From contig CAJTSY010000085.1 of the NCBI GenBank assembly GCA_910578995.1, forward strand, positions 6,255 through 18,211: a stretch of 11,957 bases of DNA, given 5' to 3'. Positions 1 to 7,686 of the stretch are shown here, in pieces; positions within the stretch are counted from its first letter, which is position 1, and every line of letters begins with the position of its first letter. Below the pieces are notes generated by a model. It was not told where the DNA came from. It did no database searches and saw only the letters and a list, made by a program, of their open reading frames with translations. Source of the DNA: an uncultured Acetatifactor sp. GTDB lineage: Bacteria; Bacillota; Clostridia; Lachnospirales; Lachnospiraceae. A program made the translations under genes and the position numbers.

Positions 1-60
1 GCTGCCGTAGAGAGCCGTACCGTGGACAGTGCTGCCGTGGAGAGCCGCACTGTGGAGGGC
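1..60 (+). repeat. Two 30-bp tandem units coding a 10-residue repeat
   Basis: Bases 1-30 and 31-60 are tandem copies that match at 24 of 30 positions and encode AAVESRTVDS and AAVESRTVEG. A partial third copy may follow (ASTDS). Most differences are synonymous third-position changes, apart from the last two codons. The array probably extends upstream of the window, so copy number is unknown. It sits N-terminal to the folded acetyltransferase region and looks like a low-complexity linker. Confidence 0.75.
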
Positions 61-831
61 GCTTCCACTGACAGCCTTCCGAAGAATACCCTGCGGGAAG
101 CGGATCCCCGTCTTACCGAGGCGGCCTGGAGAATGTGGGCCGGGGAGGAAGTGGGGGTGAGGAGAGACCGGGAGAGGTTTTTCGATATTCTGTGTTCCTG
201 GCAGGGGAAACCTTATGCATGCATGAGGCAGGGACGATTTGCCGGTTATGTGGTGCTTGGCCCCAGTGAGGACGAGGGGTATGCAAGGATCCTGGAGATG
301 GTACTGGAGGATGGGGTTTCTGTACTGGCCCTTCTTCATGCCTTGTCCGGCGATCTGGGGATTACCCGGGGAAGCGTGAAGCCCGGTTACATAAAACAGG
401 GACAGATGAGGGAACTGGAGGAGTTCTGCGAGGGAGAAAGTCTGGGGTGCTCGCAGCGCTTTCTGATCCTGGACTGGTGCAGGGTTCTGAGAGCCATGAT
501 GACCATGAAGCAGCATGTCCGTCCACTTGAAGACGGAGAAATAATACTGGGGATCACAGGGGAGGATGGTAAGAGAACAGGTGTATGGATACGGATTCGG
601 GAAGGATGTCTGACGGTGGCCGGGGAAGAGGAACGGAATCTGCCGCGGCCGGAGCAGAAAGAGGAGACCGGAAGCGAAGACATGCATGTCCCGGTGCGGA
701 GGGAACTTACCGCCGCCCAGGCGGCCAGGCTGCTTTTCCGCAGTACCCAGGTATTTTATAAGGAACTGGAAGGGCTCCCGGCAGGATGGTTCCCGCTTCC
801 GCTGTACGTAAGTGAGCAGGACTGCTGTTAG
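1..831 (+). CDS. Eis-like GNAT acetyltransferase with SCP2-like C-terminal domain, 5'-truncated
   Basis: The reading frame is open from base 1 and ends at TAG 829-831, so the gene starts outside the window; a GTG at 22 is an internal codon, not a convincing start, and has no ribosome site. The visible 276 residues begin with a 10-residue tandem repeat (AAVESRTVDS / AAVESRTVEG). Then comes a region resembling the second GNAT-like lobe of Eis-type enzymes (a FFDILCSWQGKPYAC stretch, then GYVVLG). After it follows a segment typical of the sterol-carrier-like domain (RFLILDWCRVLRAM, then a beta-rich stretch WIRIREGCLTVAG), closing with WFPLPLYVSEQD, similar to the end of this family. Eis-like proteins transfer acetyl groups from acetyl-CoA to amines; the substrate here is unknown. 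The catalytic acetyl-CoA-binding lobe would lie upstream and is not seen. The family call rests on remembered family features, not a search. It converges on the minus-strand gene ending at 906. Confidence 0.55.
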   Translation, partial: AAVESRTVDSAAVESRTVEGASTDSLPKNTLREADPRLTEAAWRMWAGEEVGVRRDRERFFDILCSWQGKPYACMRQGRFAGYVVLGPSEDEGYARILEMVLEDGVSVLALLHALSGDLGITRGSVKPGYIKQGQMRELEEFCEGESLGCSQRFLILDWCRVLRAMMTMKQHVRPLEDGEIILGITGEDGKRTGVWIRIREGCLTVAGEEERNLPRPEQKEETGSEDMHVPVRRELTAAQAARLLFRSTQVFYKELEGLPAGWFPLPLYVSEQDCC

Positions 832-842
832 GCTTTTATAAA

Positions 843-898
843 AGTCAGCAAAACATGCACACAGTCGGCAAAACGTGCATACTGTGTGCATGATCATG
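843..898. terminator. Hairpin and 20-bp direct repeat between convergent genes
   Basis: The gap between the two convergent stop codons (832-905) is dense in symmetry. A 20-bp unit at 843-862 is tandemly repeated at 863-882 with 3 mismatches. An 11-bp perfect inverted repeat pairs 854-864 with 882-892 across a 17-nt loop. A perfect 10-bp palindrome, CATGATCATG, lies at 889-898, and a 12-bp palindrome, CTTTTATAAAAG, at 833-844. The hairpin could end transcription from both sides, but neither strand has a clear U-run, so this is a structured convergent spacer and not a textbook terminator. Confidence 0.4.
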
Positions 899-905
899 TA
901 AACAC

Positions 906-2597
906 TCAGAAATGTACGATAATATAATCTCCCATATCCACAATTGAACCTTCCGCAGGAAAGCGGGGCAGTTCCACAGAGTACTGACAGGCGGATTCAT
1001 ACAGGGCGGGATCAGTATTTGCCTGGAAGTCATGCCCGTGCTTGGCCAGAAAGCGCACCAGTTCCTCATCGGTTTCAAAGGCGTTCATGCCCCATCCTAT
1101 GAGGGAGAGGGAGGGCATCTGCGCCACCCATACGCCGTATTCCCTGTAAAACTTTTCCAACAGGTGTGCATCCACAGGCTGTGTCAGGCGGTTGATCTGA
1201 TAGAAGGTTTTGGTGCCGTACTCCACATAAGCGTCGCCGATAATGCCTTTGGGAGGCTGGTAGGTTCCGGTGAACACAAGGGGTTTGGAAGTATCATGTT
1301 CCCGTTCCAGGACAAAGGCTACCTGCTCCATGGTATTGACAGTTGCCTGGTACTTCTGCCAGTCCACATAAAACCACCGGTTCATGTCATAACACTGGTT
1401 CCAGAGTACGGCGGAAAGGGCAAAGACCAGGAGGGCAGTGACTGTTCCGGGGAAAAATTTCCGGAATTGCCCGGCTGCAGGGAACGTTTTTGGGAGCCGC
1501 AGGCTTTTTAGCCTGTGTGCTCCATGGGAGGCCAGAAATGCGCCATAGCCGCATATCACCGGAAGAAACTGGGCGGAGCGGTACAGTGTGACCTTTCCTT
1601 CCACGAAGACCAACAGGAAACAGGCCACGAAGCAGCCGAAGGTCAGCACCGCGATCCAGGGTTTTTTCCTGTAAAAGGCCGACCATATGCCATAGAGCGC
1701 CAGGAAGAGGGAGGCTGCAACAAAGATCCTGATAGGGTAATAGGCGTATGCAAACGCAAAGTACATAACGTAAAAACGTTTTACTGCCATGGCGAACTGC
1801 GGAAAAGCTCCGGCCGAAATCCACGCCGACATCTCCCCTATGGAGCGCGGTTCGGAATACCCGGGCAGTTCTTTCAGGTTATAGGCCAGGGTGAGAACCG
1901 TGATCATGAGGCTGCGCAGAAGGAGGGAAGCAGCGGCTCCTGCGGCTCCTGTCCCCAGCAGGGGAAAGACCCGGCAGTCCTGTCCCATATACAGGAGTGT
2001 GAGAAGCACCAGTAAAATTCCAAGCAGCCATACGATCATAAAGGATTCATAGCAGCCCAGGGCAGTGCACAGAAAGAAAATCATTCCAAGGGCCGCCGGG
2101 AGCGTCTTTTTCCATCCTCGCTTATCTGTTATCCCTGCGAGATCCCGGAAAAAGCACAGGCTGACAGCCGTGCACAGATACCCTGTGGAAATCCCGTTGT
2201 GCAGGTAATAGGGATAAACCTCGCTGATCAGCGGGCAGGAGAGAAAGATGCAGGAGAAGAACACATATCCCCACAGAGGCACACGGTCTTCACATATGGA
2301 GCGAAGCAGGGTACACCATACCGTCACGGCCAGCATCAGGATCAGTACCCCGGCCAGGTCTGTAATAAAGGGCGAGAAGTCGGAAACGTGGAATATCCGG
2401 TTCAGCAGAAAGAGGAACCATCTACCGATAATGACGTTAAGACCGTCTTCAAAATAATAGGCATAGCATGTATCGTCTATTCCTATGGACGAATGGGTGA
2501 CAAAGAATCCGTAGCTTCCCAGTGCGGTCAGGACTAGAAAGAACAGATATGTCCTGTTTCTGCAGAAAAAGAGGAAATTTTCCTTCCATTTTTTCAT
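906..2597 (-). CDS. GtrII-like polytopic membrane glucosyltransferase
   Basis: The predicted product is a 563-residue integral membrane protein. I start it at ATG 2597-2595 because AAAGGAG (2605-2611) lies 7 nt upstream; an upstream in-frame ATG at 2720 would add a non-hydrophobic stretch and read through a hairpin. After a first membrane segment (about residues 17-33) comes an outside loop with Asp41-Asp42 and GRW at 58-60. Around ten more hydrophobic segments follow to about residue 420, then a soluble C-terminal domain of about 140 residues. A membrane-proximal acidic pair in the first loop and this layout fit GT-C-fold enzymes, and the overall look matches the GtrII family, which adds glucose from a lipid-linked donor to cell-surface glycans. 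The acceptor is unknown. No GtrA flippase or GtrB synthase gene is in the window, so the donor would have to be made elsewhere. It lies 125 bp downstream of the DUF6709-like gene on the same strand. Confidence 0.65.
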   Translation of the reverse strand: MKKWKENFLFFCRNRTYLFFLVLTALGSYGFFVTHSSIGIDDTCYAYYFEDGLNVIIGRWFLFLLNRIFHVSDFSPFITDLAGVLILMLAVTVWCTLLRSICEDRVPLWGYVFFSCIFLSCPLISEVYPYYLHNGISTGYLCTAVSLCFFRDLAGITDKRGWKKTLPAALGMIFFLCTALGCYESFMIVWLLGILLVLLTLLYMGQDCRVFPLLGTGAAGAAASLLLRSLMITVLTLAYNLKELPGYSEPRSIGEMSAWISAGAFPQFAMAVKRFYVMYFAFAYAYYPIRIFVAASLFLALYGIWSAFYRKKPWIAVLTFGCFVACFLLVFVEGKVTLYRSAQFLPVICGYGAFLASHGAHRLKSLRLPKTFPAAGQFRKFFPGTVTALLVFALSAVLWNQCYDMNRWFYVDWQKYQATVNTMEQVAFVLEREHDTSKPLVFTGTYQPPKGIIGDAYVEYGTKTFYQINRLTQPVDAHLLEKFYREYGVWVAQMPSLSLIGWGMNAFETDEELVRFLAKHGHDFQANTDPALYESACQYSVELPRFPAEGSIVDMGDYIIVHF

Positions 2598-2634
2598 GTG
2601 TTTTCTCCTTTGTGGATTTCTTTCCGTACCATAC

Positions 2635-2675
2635 AAAATCCGGGAAACTCCCTGGAAGGGCGCCTCCCGGATTTT
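2635..2675 (-). terminator. Intrinsic terminator or attenuator between two minus-strand genes
   Basis: An 11-bp perfect inverted repeat (AAAATCCGGGA at 2635-2645, TCCCGGATTTT at 2665-2675) encloses a 19-nt loop that can fold a small inner CCCT/AGGG stem. On the minus strand the stem ends in UUUU just after the GC core; on the plus strand it ends in six T followed by CTTT, so it could act in both directions. It lies after the stop of the DUF6709-like gene (2723) and before the ribosome site of the GtrII-like gene (2605-2611), where it would end or attenuate read-through. A second, imperfect 8-bp hairpin (2691-2707) sits nearer the stop codon. Confidence 0.6.
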
Positions 2676-2722
2676 TTCTTTAATTGTTTTCCGGACACAG
2701 TGTCTGGTGTTTGGAATCAATT

Positions 2723-3841
2723 TCAGGGCTGTCCGCCGGTAGCACTCTCTTCCTGGGAGGAAGGTTCCACGGCAGTGTGCTCGCAGGTATTGTAACGCAG
2801 GCCAAGGAACTGTGAGCGGTTTTTGTTGTAAAGCTTTTTCAGCTCGTCGGAATAGCCCACCACTACCCAGGGGAATGAAGCATTAATCAGCCCGAGCATC
2901 TCCTGGGCTATGGATTCATTGGCAACCGCGAAGGTGTGTCCCTTGGGGGTAATTTCGTCGAAGACCATCACATTGTAGGTCGTACCGGTCTTTACTCCGT
3001 TGGTGCGGTGTGTGATGGTATTCTGGTAAGCCCACATGATCTTGTTGTTGGGAATGGCCCTTGCATCGGAGCCGGAAATATAATAGGTCATCAGGCGGCC
3101 CACTTTCAGGACACCTTTCTTATCAAAGGACTGCGCGCTCCTGTAATCCGCATCTATACTGGATTCGGTGTAGCCTGCAGCCTGGATGTCCCTGCGCAGC
3201 TTTTTCACCGAACTGCCGCCGGCCACCTTGGCAATCCTGAAGATGCCGAAAATCAGCAGAACCGCGCCGATACTGAAAAGTCCGATAAACATAACGTTCA
3301 TGCTTGGCTTGCTGGCAAATACATTGATATAATAAGGCAGTGTGCTCTCATCAATTTCCTCGTCTGTCAGGCCCAGCTGCTTGAGAGTACTCCTGAAATA
3401 GGACATTTCTTCGGAGTCCAGTTTCTTTATCTCACCGCTGAGGGAAACGGGGTCGGAGAGCACTTCGTTATATGTATTGTCAGTGAGGGTATCCATCGTG
3501 GTTCCATATTTTGCGGGAACCTTTACTGACATATAACGCCAGTCGGTGGCGTTCTCGTCACCGGTCCAGATAATGTAGTAATAATGTGTGGTCTTGGTTA
3601 CATGGGTTTTGGTATTGGTCTCCTGCTCCTCCAGGTAACAGCCAAAACTTTCCTGGAGATCCACATCGACCAGCTGGCTCTTGATCTCTTCCGGCGCAAG
3701 GGTGGTAAAATCCACATACCCGGTGGCGGCATAAAAGGCGTTCATGGCATTCCAGCCTGCAAGCCCCAGGCCTGCTATGATCAGAATGATGGACCATAAC
3801 AGGGAGCCTTTCATGATTTTCTTTTTCAGTTCCTCAAACAT
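2723..3841 (-). CDS. Two-TM membrane protein resembling DUF6709 family
   Basis: The predicted product is 372 residues. I choose ATG 3841-3839 because GGAGG (3851-3855) sits 9 nt upstream; an ATG six codons earlier (3859) has no ribosome site. There is a membrane segment at about residues 13-33, an outside domain of about 145 residues with a Tyr-rich strand (HYYYIIW, about 86-92), a second membrane segment at about 181-203, and a cytoplasmic C-terminal half with a KKLRRDIQ basic stretch. That C-terminal half includes strands such as MTYYISG and YNVMVFDEITPKGHTFAV, which look PH-like, and ends in a low-complexity acidic tail. The layout resembles DUF6709 proteins of Clostridia, from memory only. 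Function is unknown; no catalytic motif is visible. It is transcribed away from the peptidase gene at 4099 and lies upstream of the GtrII-like gene. Confidence 0.6.
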   Translation of the reverse strand: MFEELKKKIMKGSLLWSIILIIAGLGLAGWNAMNAFYAATGYVDFTTLAPEEIKSQLVDVDLQESFGCYLEEQETNTKTHVTKTTHYYYIIWTGDENATDWRYMSVKVPAKYGTTMDTLTDNTYNEVLSDPVSLSGEIKKLDSEEMSYFRSTLKQLGLTDEEIDESTLPYYINVFASKPSMNVMFIGLFSIGAVLLIFGIFRIAKVAGGSSVKKLRRDIQAAGYTESSIDADYRSAQSFDKKGVLKVGRLMTYYISGSDARAIPNNKIMWAYQNTITHRTNGVKTGTTYNVMVFDEITPKGHTFAVANESIAQEMLGLINASFPWVVVGYSDELKKLYNKNRSQFLGLRYNTCEHTAVEPSSQEESATGGQP

Positions 3842-3886
3842 CTCTCGCTTCCTCCGCATTTTATAAAATTTATGTAAAATACTGAT

Positions 3887-3918
3887 ATTATATTACCACC
3901 AGGAAGAACGGATTTCAA
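3887..3918 (-). promoter_or_regulatory. Candidate SigA promoter for the DUF6709-like gene
   Basis: On the minus strand TTGAAA (3918-3913) is followed by a 17-nt spacer and TAATAT (3895-3890); a perfect TATAAT (3892-3887) overlaps it with a 20-nt spacer. Transcription would begin near 3880, giving a leader of about 40 nt before the ATG at 3841. A 15-nt AT-only palindrome (3943-3957) lies just upstream and could be an UP element or an operator. Confidence 0.4.
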
Positions 3919-4023
3919 GTTAAATTAGGTTCATTGTATTACAAAATTATTAATTTTTGCACAGTTGTGAGATTATGAAGGGGCTTCGGGGCATTTTAAC
4001 CTGAATGTTTTCTCATCTGAATA

Positions 4024-4052
4024 TTTACATGCAGGAAAGAATCATGTACAAT
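4024..4052 (+). promoter_or_regulatory. SigA-type promoter for the M3 oligoendopeptidase gene
   Basis: TTTACA (4024-4029) and TACAAT (4047-4052) each match the SigA consensus at 5 of 6 positions and are separated by exactly 17 nt. A start of transcription near 4059 gives a leader of about 40 nt that holds the ribosome site AAGGAG (4083-4088), 10 nt before the ATG at 4099. This is the best vegetative promoter in the window. Confidence 0.65.
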
Positions 4053-4098
4053 AATACAATAATGTAAAAATGCGGAAGCAAAAAGGAGAGGAAGGAAC

Positions 4099-5772
4099 AT
4101 GAAATTTAAGGATATGCCTTATCAGCGGGTGGATTTTGAACAGGTTGAGAAAGAGATGAGATCCATTATGGAAGATTTTGACAGGGCTGTCAATGGGGAG
4201 GAACAGTTCAGGGTCCATGAGAGGTATTATGAACTGACAGACCGGGTACATACCCAGATGACCATTGCCCATATCCGCTATGATGTGGATACCACGGATG
4301 AATTCTACGACGGGGAACATGAGTATTACAATGAGAAGGGACCCGTGCTGCATAATCTGCTGTTGGAGTACGAGAAGAAGCTGTATGTCTCCCCCTACCG
4401 GGAATATCTGGAAGGAAAGATCGGCCCCGTGGCTTTTAAGAACATGGAACTGTCCAGGAAGGCCATGGACGAAAAACTGATCCCCCTGATGCAGGAGGAA
4501 AACGCCCTGACTACAGAGTACAATAAGCTGATCGCGGGGGCAAAGATCGAGTTTGACGGGAAAGTCCTGAACCTGTCCCTGCTGCGCCCCTATCTGGTCA
4601 ATTCCGACAGGAGTGTCAGGGCGGCGGCCTATGAGAAACAGAGCGCCTTTTTTCAGGAAAATGCGGAGAAGCTGGATGAGATCTATGACAAACTGGTGAA
4701 GAACCGCACGGCCCAGGCCAGGGCCATGGGGTATGAGAATTACCTGGAGCTGGGGTATTACAGGATGATGCGGAACTGCTACGGCAAGGAGGAAGTGGAA
4801 AACTTCCGCAGCCAGATCAGGGAATTTTTTGTGCCTTTTGCGGAGAAACTCCACGACCGCAGACGGCAGAGACTGGGGCTCGATAAGCTGAGCTATATCG
4901 ACGGCTCCGTATATTTCAGGGAAGGGAATCCGGCGCCCCTGGGCAGTCCGGAGGAAATACTGGCGGCGGGACAGAGGATGTACAGCGAGCTTTCCCCGGA
5001 GACGAAGGAATTCTATGACTTCATGATGGAGAATGAGCTCTTTGACGTATTGGGACGCAAAACTAAACGGGCAGGCGGATATATGACATATATGCCGGTT
5101 TATCATTCCCCCTTTGTGTTTGCCAATTTTAACGGTACCAGTGGTGACGTGGATGTCATAACCCATGAGTGCGGACATGCTTTCCAGGGATATCTCTCCG
5201 GCAGGGATCCCATCAGGGAGCATTCCGACATAACGATGGAGACAGCGGAGATTCATTCCATGTCCATGGAATTTTTCACCCAGAAGTGGATGGAGCTGTT
5301 CTTCGGGGAGCGGGCCGGGGATTATATTGAGATGCACCTGGAGGATTCCGCGGCATTCATTCCCTATGGGTGCATGGTGGACGAGTTCCAGCATATTGTG
5401 TATGAGAACCCGGACATGACCCCGGCGGAGCGCAACGCTGTATGGCTGAAACTGGAGAGCCAGTACAGGCCCCATCAGGATTACACCGGGGATCCGTACC
5501 TGGAGAAAGGGACTTTCTGGCAGAAACAGCAGCACATTTACAATTCCCCGTTCTACTACATCGACTACAGCCTGGCCCAGACCTGCGCGCTGCAGTACAA
5601 GGTGAAAATGGACGAGGATTTCCACGGGGCCTGGGAGAGCTATCTGAAGCTGTGCAGGCTGTCCGCATCGGATTTCTTCACCAATATGGTGAAGGAAGTG
5701 GGGCTGCAGAGTCCCTTTGAGCCCGGCTGCATTAAAAATATTGTGGAAAAACTTGAAAAATATGTGAAATAG
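4099..5772 (+). CDS. M3 family oligoendopeptidase (zinc metallopeptidase)
   Basis: The product is 557 residues, a usual length for M3 oligoendopeptidases. The zinc site is intact: HECGH at residues 356-360 gives two His ligands and the catalytic Glu357, and Glu384 in ETAEIHSMSMEF is the likely third ligand. A Tyr-rich stretch near the C-terminus (SPFYYIDYSLAQ) matches the substrate-binding part of the family. There is no signal peptide or membrane segment, so the enzyme should be cytoplasmic and cut short peptides during peptide use and turnover. The sequence looks more like the M3 clade set apart from lactococcal PepF than PepF itself, so I give no symbol. The start is supported by AAGGAG 10 nt upstream and a strong promoter. 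The next gene follows after 90 bp. Confidence 0.95.
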   Translation: MKFKDMPYQRVDFEQVEKEMRSIMEDFDRAVNGEEQFRVHERYYELTDRVHTQMTIAHIRYDVDTTDEFYDGEHEYYNEKGPVLHNLLLEYEKKLYVSPYREYLEGKIGPVAFKNMELSRKAMDEKLIPLMQEENALTTEYNKLIAGAKIEFDGKVLNLSLLRPYLVNSDRSVRAAAYEKQSAFFQENAEKLDEIYDKLVKNRTAQARAMGYENYLELGYYRMMRNCYGKEEVENFRSQIREFFVPFAEKLHDRRRQRLGLDKLSYIDGSVYFREGNPAPLGSPEEILAAGQRMYSELSPETKEFYDFMMENELFDVLGRKTKRAGGYMTYMPVYHSPFVFANFNGTSGDVDVITHECGHAFQGYLSGRDPIREHSDITMETAEIHSMSMEFFTQKWMELFFGERAGDYIEMHLEDSAAFIPYGCMVDEFQHIVYENPDMTPAERNAVWLKLESQYRPHQDYTGDPYLEKGTFWQKQQHIYNSPFYYIDYSLAQTCALQYKVKMDEDFHGAWESYLKLCRLSASDFFTNMVKEVGLQSPFEPGCIKNIVEKLEKYVK

Positions 5773-5773
5773 C

Positions 5774-5802
5774 TTCCCATTTCGCGAAAAATGCTGTAAA
5801 AT
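5774..5802 (+). promoter_or_regulatory. Candidate promoter with palindromic spacer before the foldase gene
   Basis: TTCCCA (5774-5779, 4 of 6) and TAAAAT (5797-5802, 5 of 6) are 17 nt apart. The spacer carries the perfect palindrome TTTCGCGAAA (5780-5789), and TTCGCG recurs at 5808-5813, so CGCGAA/TTCGCG could also form a 6-bp stem around the -10 box. This could be an operator that puts the foldase gene under separate control from the peptidase. No terminator is visible between the two genes. Confidence 0.35.
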
Positions 5803-5862
5803 ATACATTCGCGGTAAGCTTTGCGCAGAGGCGATGAAAATCAGGGAAGGGAGACATGTATC

Positions 5863-7686
5863 ATGCCTAAGAAGGAAACACAGAACACCGGGCAGGAGCC
5901 GGAAAAGATAGTCACAAAATATGACCTGAAAATACAGAGGAGAAAAGAGCTGAAAGAGCGTGAGAAGCGGGAGGAGCGCATCAGCCGTATCGTGGGAATT
6001 GCCCTTGTGGTCATTCTCGTGGGCATCGTGGCTTCTTTCCCCATCCGGAATTATCTGACCATTAACGGAACCTATGCCACTGTGAACGGGGAAAAGATAT
6101 CAAGGGTGGAGTTTGACTTTAACTATCAGGTGGCGCGCAGCAGTTATCTCAACCAGTACGGCGCTTACCTGTCGTATTTCGGACTGGATACCAGCAGGGA
6201 TATTGATTCCCAGATGTACTCTGACACGCTCACCTGGGGGGATTATTTCGATGAGCTGGCGGTGCAGAATATTGCCCGTACCATGGGGCTGGAGAAGGAA
6301 GCCCGCGGGGAAGGATTCACCTATGATGTGGCCGGGGATTATAATGAGTACAGGCAGCAGTTGGCGGATGCGGCTACCGAGGGCGGAACTACCGTGAAAA
6401 ATTACATTAAGCAGCTTTATGGCCCCTATGCCACGGAAGCAAGGATTAAGCCTTGCCTGGAGAGGAACCTGTATGTAAATGCCTATTCGGAGGCGGTGGC
6501 GGAAAAGCTCACACCCGGCCAGGAGGACATCCAGGCCTATTATGACGAGCATACCGCAAGCTATGATTCCGTGGACTATTACAAGAAGGAAGTAAACGCA
6601 GAGCTTCCCACGGAACCCACGGAACTGGCGGATCCGCAGGATGATACAGAGGAAGAAGGCGGGGATCAGGGCGGAGAGGGCTCTGAGGAAAGTACTGAAG
6701 AAGCCTACCAGCCGTCCGAGGCCGAGATTGCCGCCGCCATGGAAAAGGCAAAGGAGGAAGCGGACAGGCTTGAAAAAGATATCCTCACAGATGGTGAGGC
6801 GTTTACCAACGCAAAACGGTCTGCAGTCAGCTATATGATCAGCGACTGGCTGTTTGACGAAGAGAGAAAACAGGGTGACACTACTGTCATCGAAGACTCC
6901 TCCAGCCATAAATATTATGTGGTAGGATTTGAGAGCCGTTATCTGGACGAGACGCCCACCGCGAACCTGCGGGTGGCGCTGACCGGGGAGGACAATGGGC
7001 AGGCAATCCTGGACGAGTGGAAGGGCGGTGCTGCCACCGAGGAGAGTTTTGCGGAAATCTGCGACAAGTATAATGACCCGGAAGTGACCAGCCTGGAAGG
7101 CGGTCTGTTGGAGGGCGCCATTGCGTCGGATATGCCCTCAGAACTGGCCGAGTGGATAGGGGACAGTGCAAGGGCGGCAGGAGACACGGCAGTAATTTCT
7201 CCGGCTGCGGAGCAGTACACCTATGTGCTGTATTATGTGGGGGCCGGTGATGCGGAATGGATCCAGAGAATCAGAACCACTATCCTGAACGAGAGAGTTT
7301 CGGAATACATGGATGCTTTTACGGAGAATGTAGACGTGGAGGATCCTAAAGGCAATCTGCCCTATCTGAAGATTCGGGAAGAGGAAGCGGCAGCGTCCCA
7401 GAGCGAGGCGGAGTCATCGTCAGGAGAAGAGAGCGGAAGCGGTGATGCCGGGGCATCGTCAGGAGAAGAGAGCGGAAGCGGCGAGGCAGAGTCATCGTCA
7501 GGCGAAGAGAGCGGAAGCGGTGATGCCGGGGCATCGTCAAGTGAAGAGGGCGGCAGCAGTGATGCCGGGGTATCGTCAGGCGAAGAGAGCGGAAACGGCG
7601 AGGCAGAGTCATCGTCAGGCGAAGAGAGCGGAAGCAGCGAGGCGGAGTCATCGTCAGGCGAAGAGAGCGGAAGCGGCGATGACTAG
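5863..7686 (+). CDS. Membrane-anchored parvulin/SurA-like peptidyl-prolyl isomerase with repetitive acidic tail
   Basis: The product is 607 residues. I start it at ATG 5863, where AAGGGAG lies 9 nt upstream; a TTG at 5821 in frame is unlikely. A charged cytoplasmic N-terminus (1-41) precedes one membrane segment (about 42-62), so most of the protein is outside the membrane. The part after the anchor (YATVNGEKISRVEFDF) matches the start of SurA/PrsA-like chaperone domains. An acidic insert occupies about 247-285. A divergent parvulin-like domain follows (about 355-470), with GGLLEGAIASDMPSEL and YVLYYVGAGD where rotamases have GGdLG and the last strand. From residue 518 the protein is seven 13-residue Ser/Gly/Glu repeats up to the stop. 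Such proteins help exported proteins fold; whether this domain is still an active isomerase is unclear. The repeat array continues past TAG 7684-7686 (see the decayed extension). Confidence 0.75.
   Translation: MPKKETQNTGQEPEKIVTKYDLKIQRRKELKEREKREERISRIVGIALVVILVGIVASFPIRNYLTINGTYATVNGEKISRVEFDFNYQVARSSYLNQYGAYLSYFGLDTSRDIDSQMYSDTLTWGDYFDELAVQNIARTMGLEKEARGEGFTYDVAGDYNEYRQQLADAATEGGTTVKNYIKQLYGPYATEARIKPCLERNLYVNAYSEAVAEKLTPGQEDIQAYYDEHTASYDSVDYYKKEVNAELPTEPTELADPQDDTEEEGGDQGGEGSEESTEEAYQPSEAEIAAAMEKAKEEADRLEKDILTDGEAFTNAKRSAVSYMISDWLFDEERKQGDTTVIEDSSSHKYYVVGFESRYLDETPTANLRVALTGEDNGQAILDEWKGGAATEESFAEICDKYNDPEVTSLEGGLLEGAIASDMPSELAEWIGDSARAAGDTAVISPAAEQYTYVLYYVGAGDAEWIQRIRTTILNERVSEYMDAFTENVDVEDPKGNLPYLKIREEEAAASQSEAESSSGEESGSGDAGASSGEESGSGEAESSSGEESGSGDAGASSSEEGGSSDAGVSSGEESGNGEAESSSGEESGSSEAESSSGEESGSGDD

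Noticed and set aside
2598..2720. N-terminal extension of the GtrII-like gene to the ATG at 2720
   Set aside because: The extension reads through the terminator hairpin and has no ribosome site, whereas the ATG at 2597 has a strong AAAGGAG.
4042..5808. A 588-residue frame on the minus strand opposite the peptidase
   Set aside because: The plus-strand frame is a full M3 peptidase with zinc site and a promoter; the reverse frame is its shadow and has no recognisable domain.
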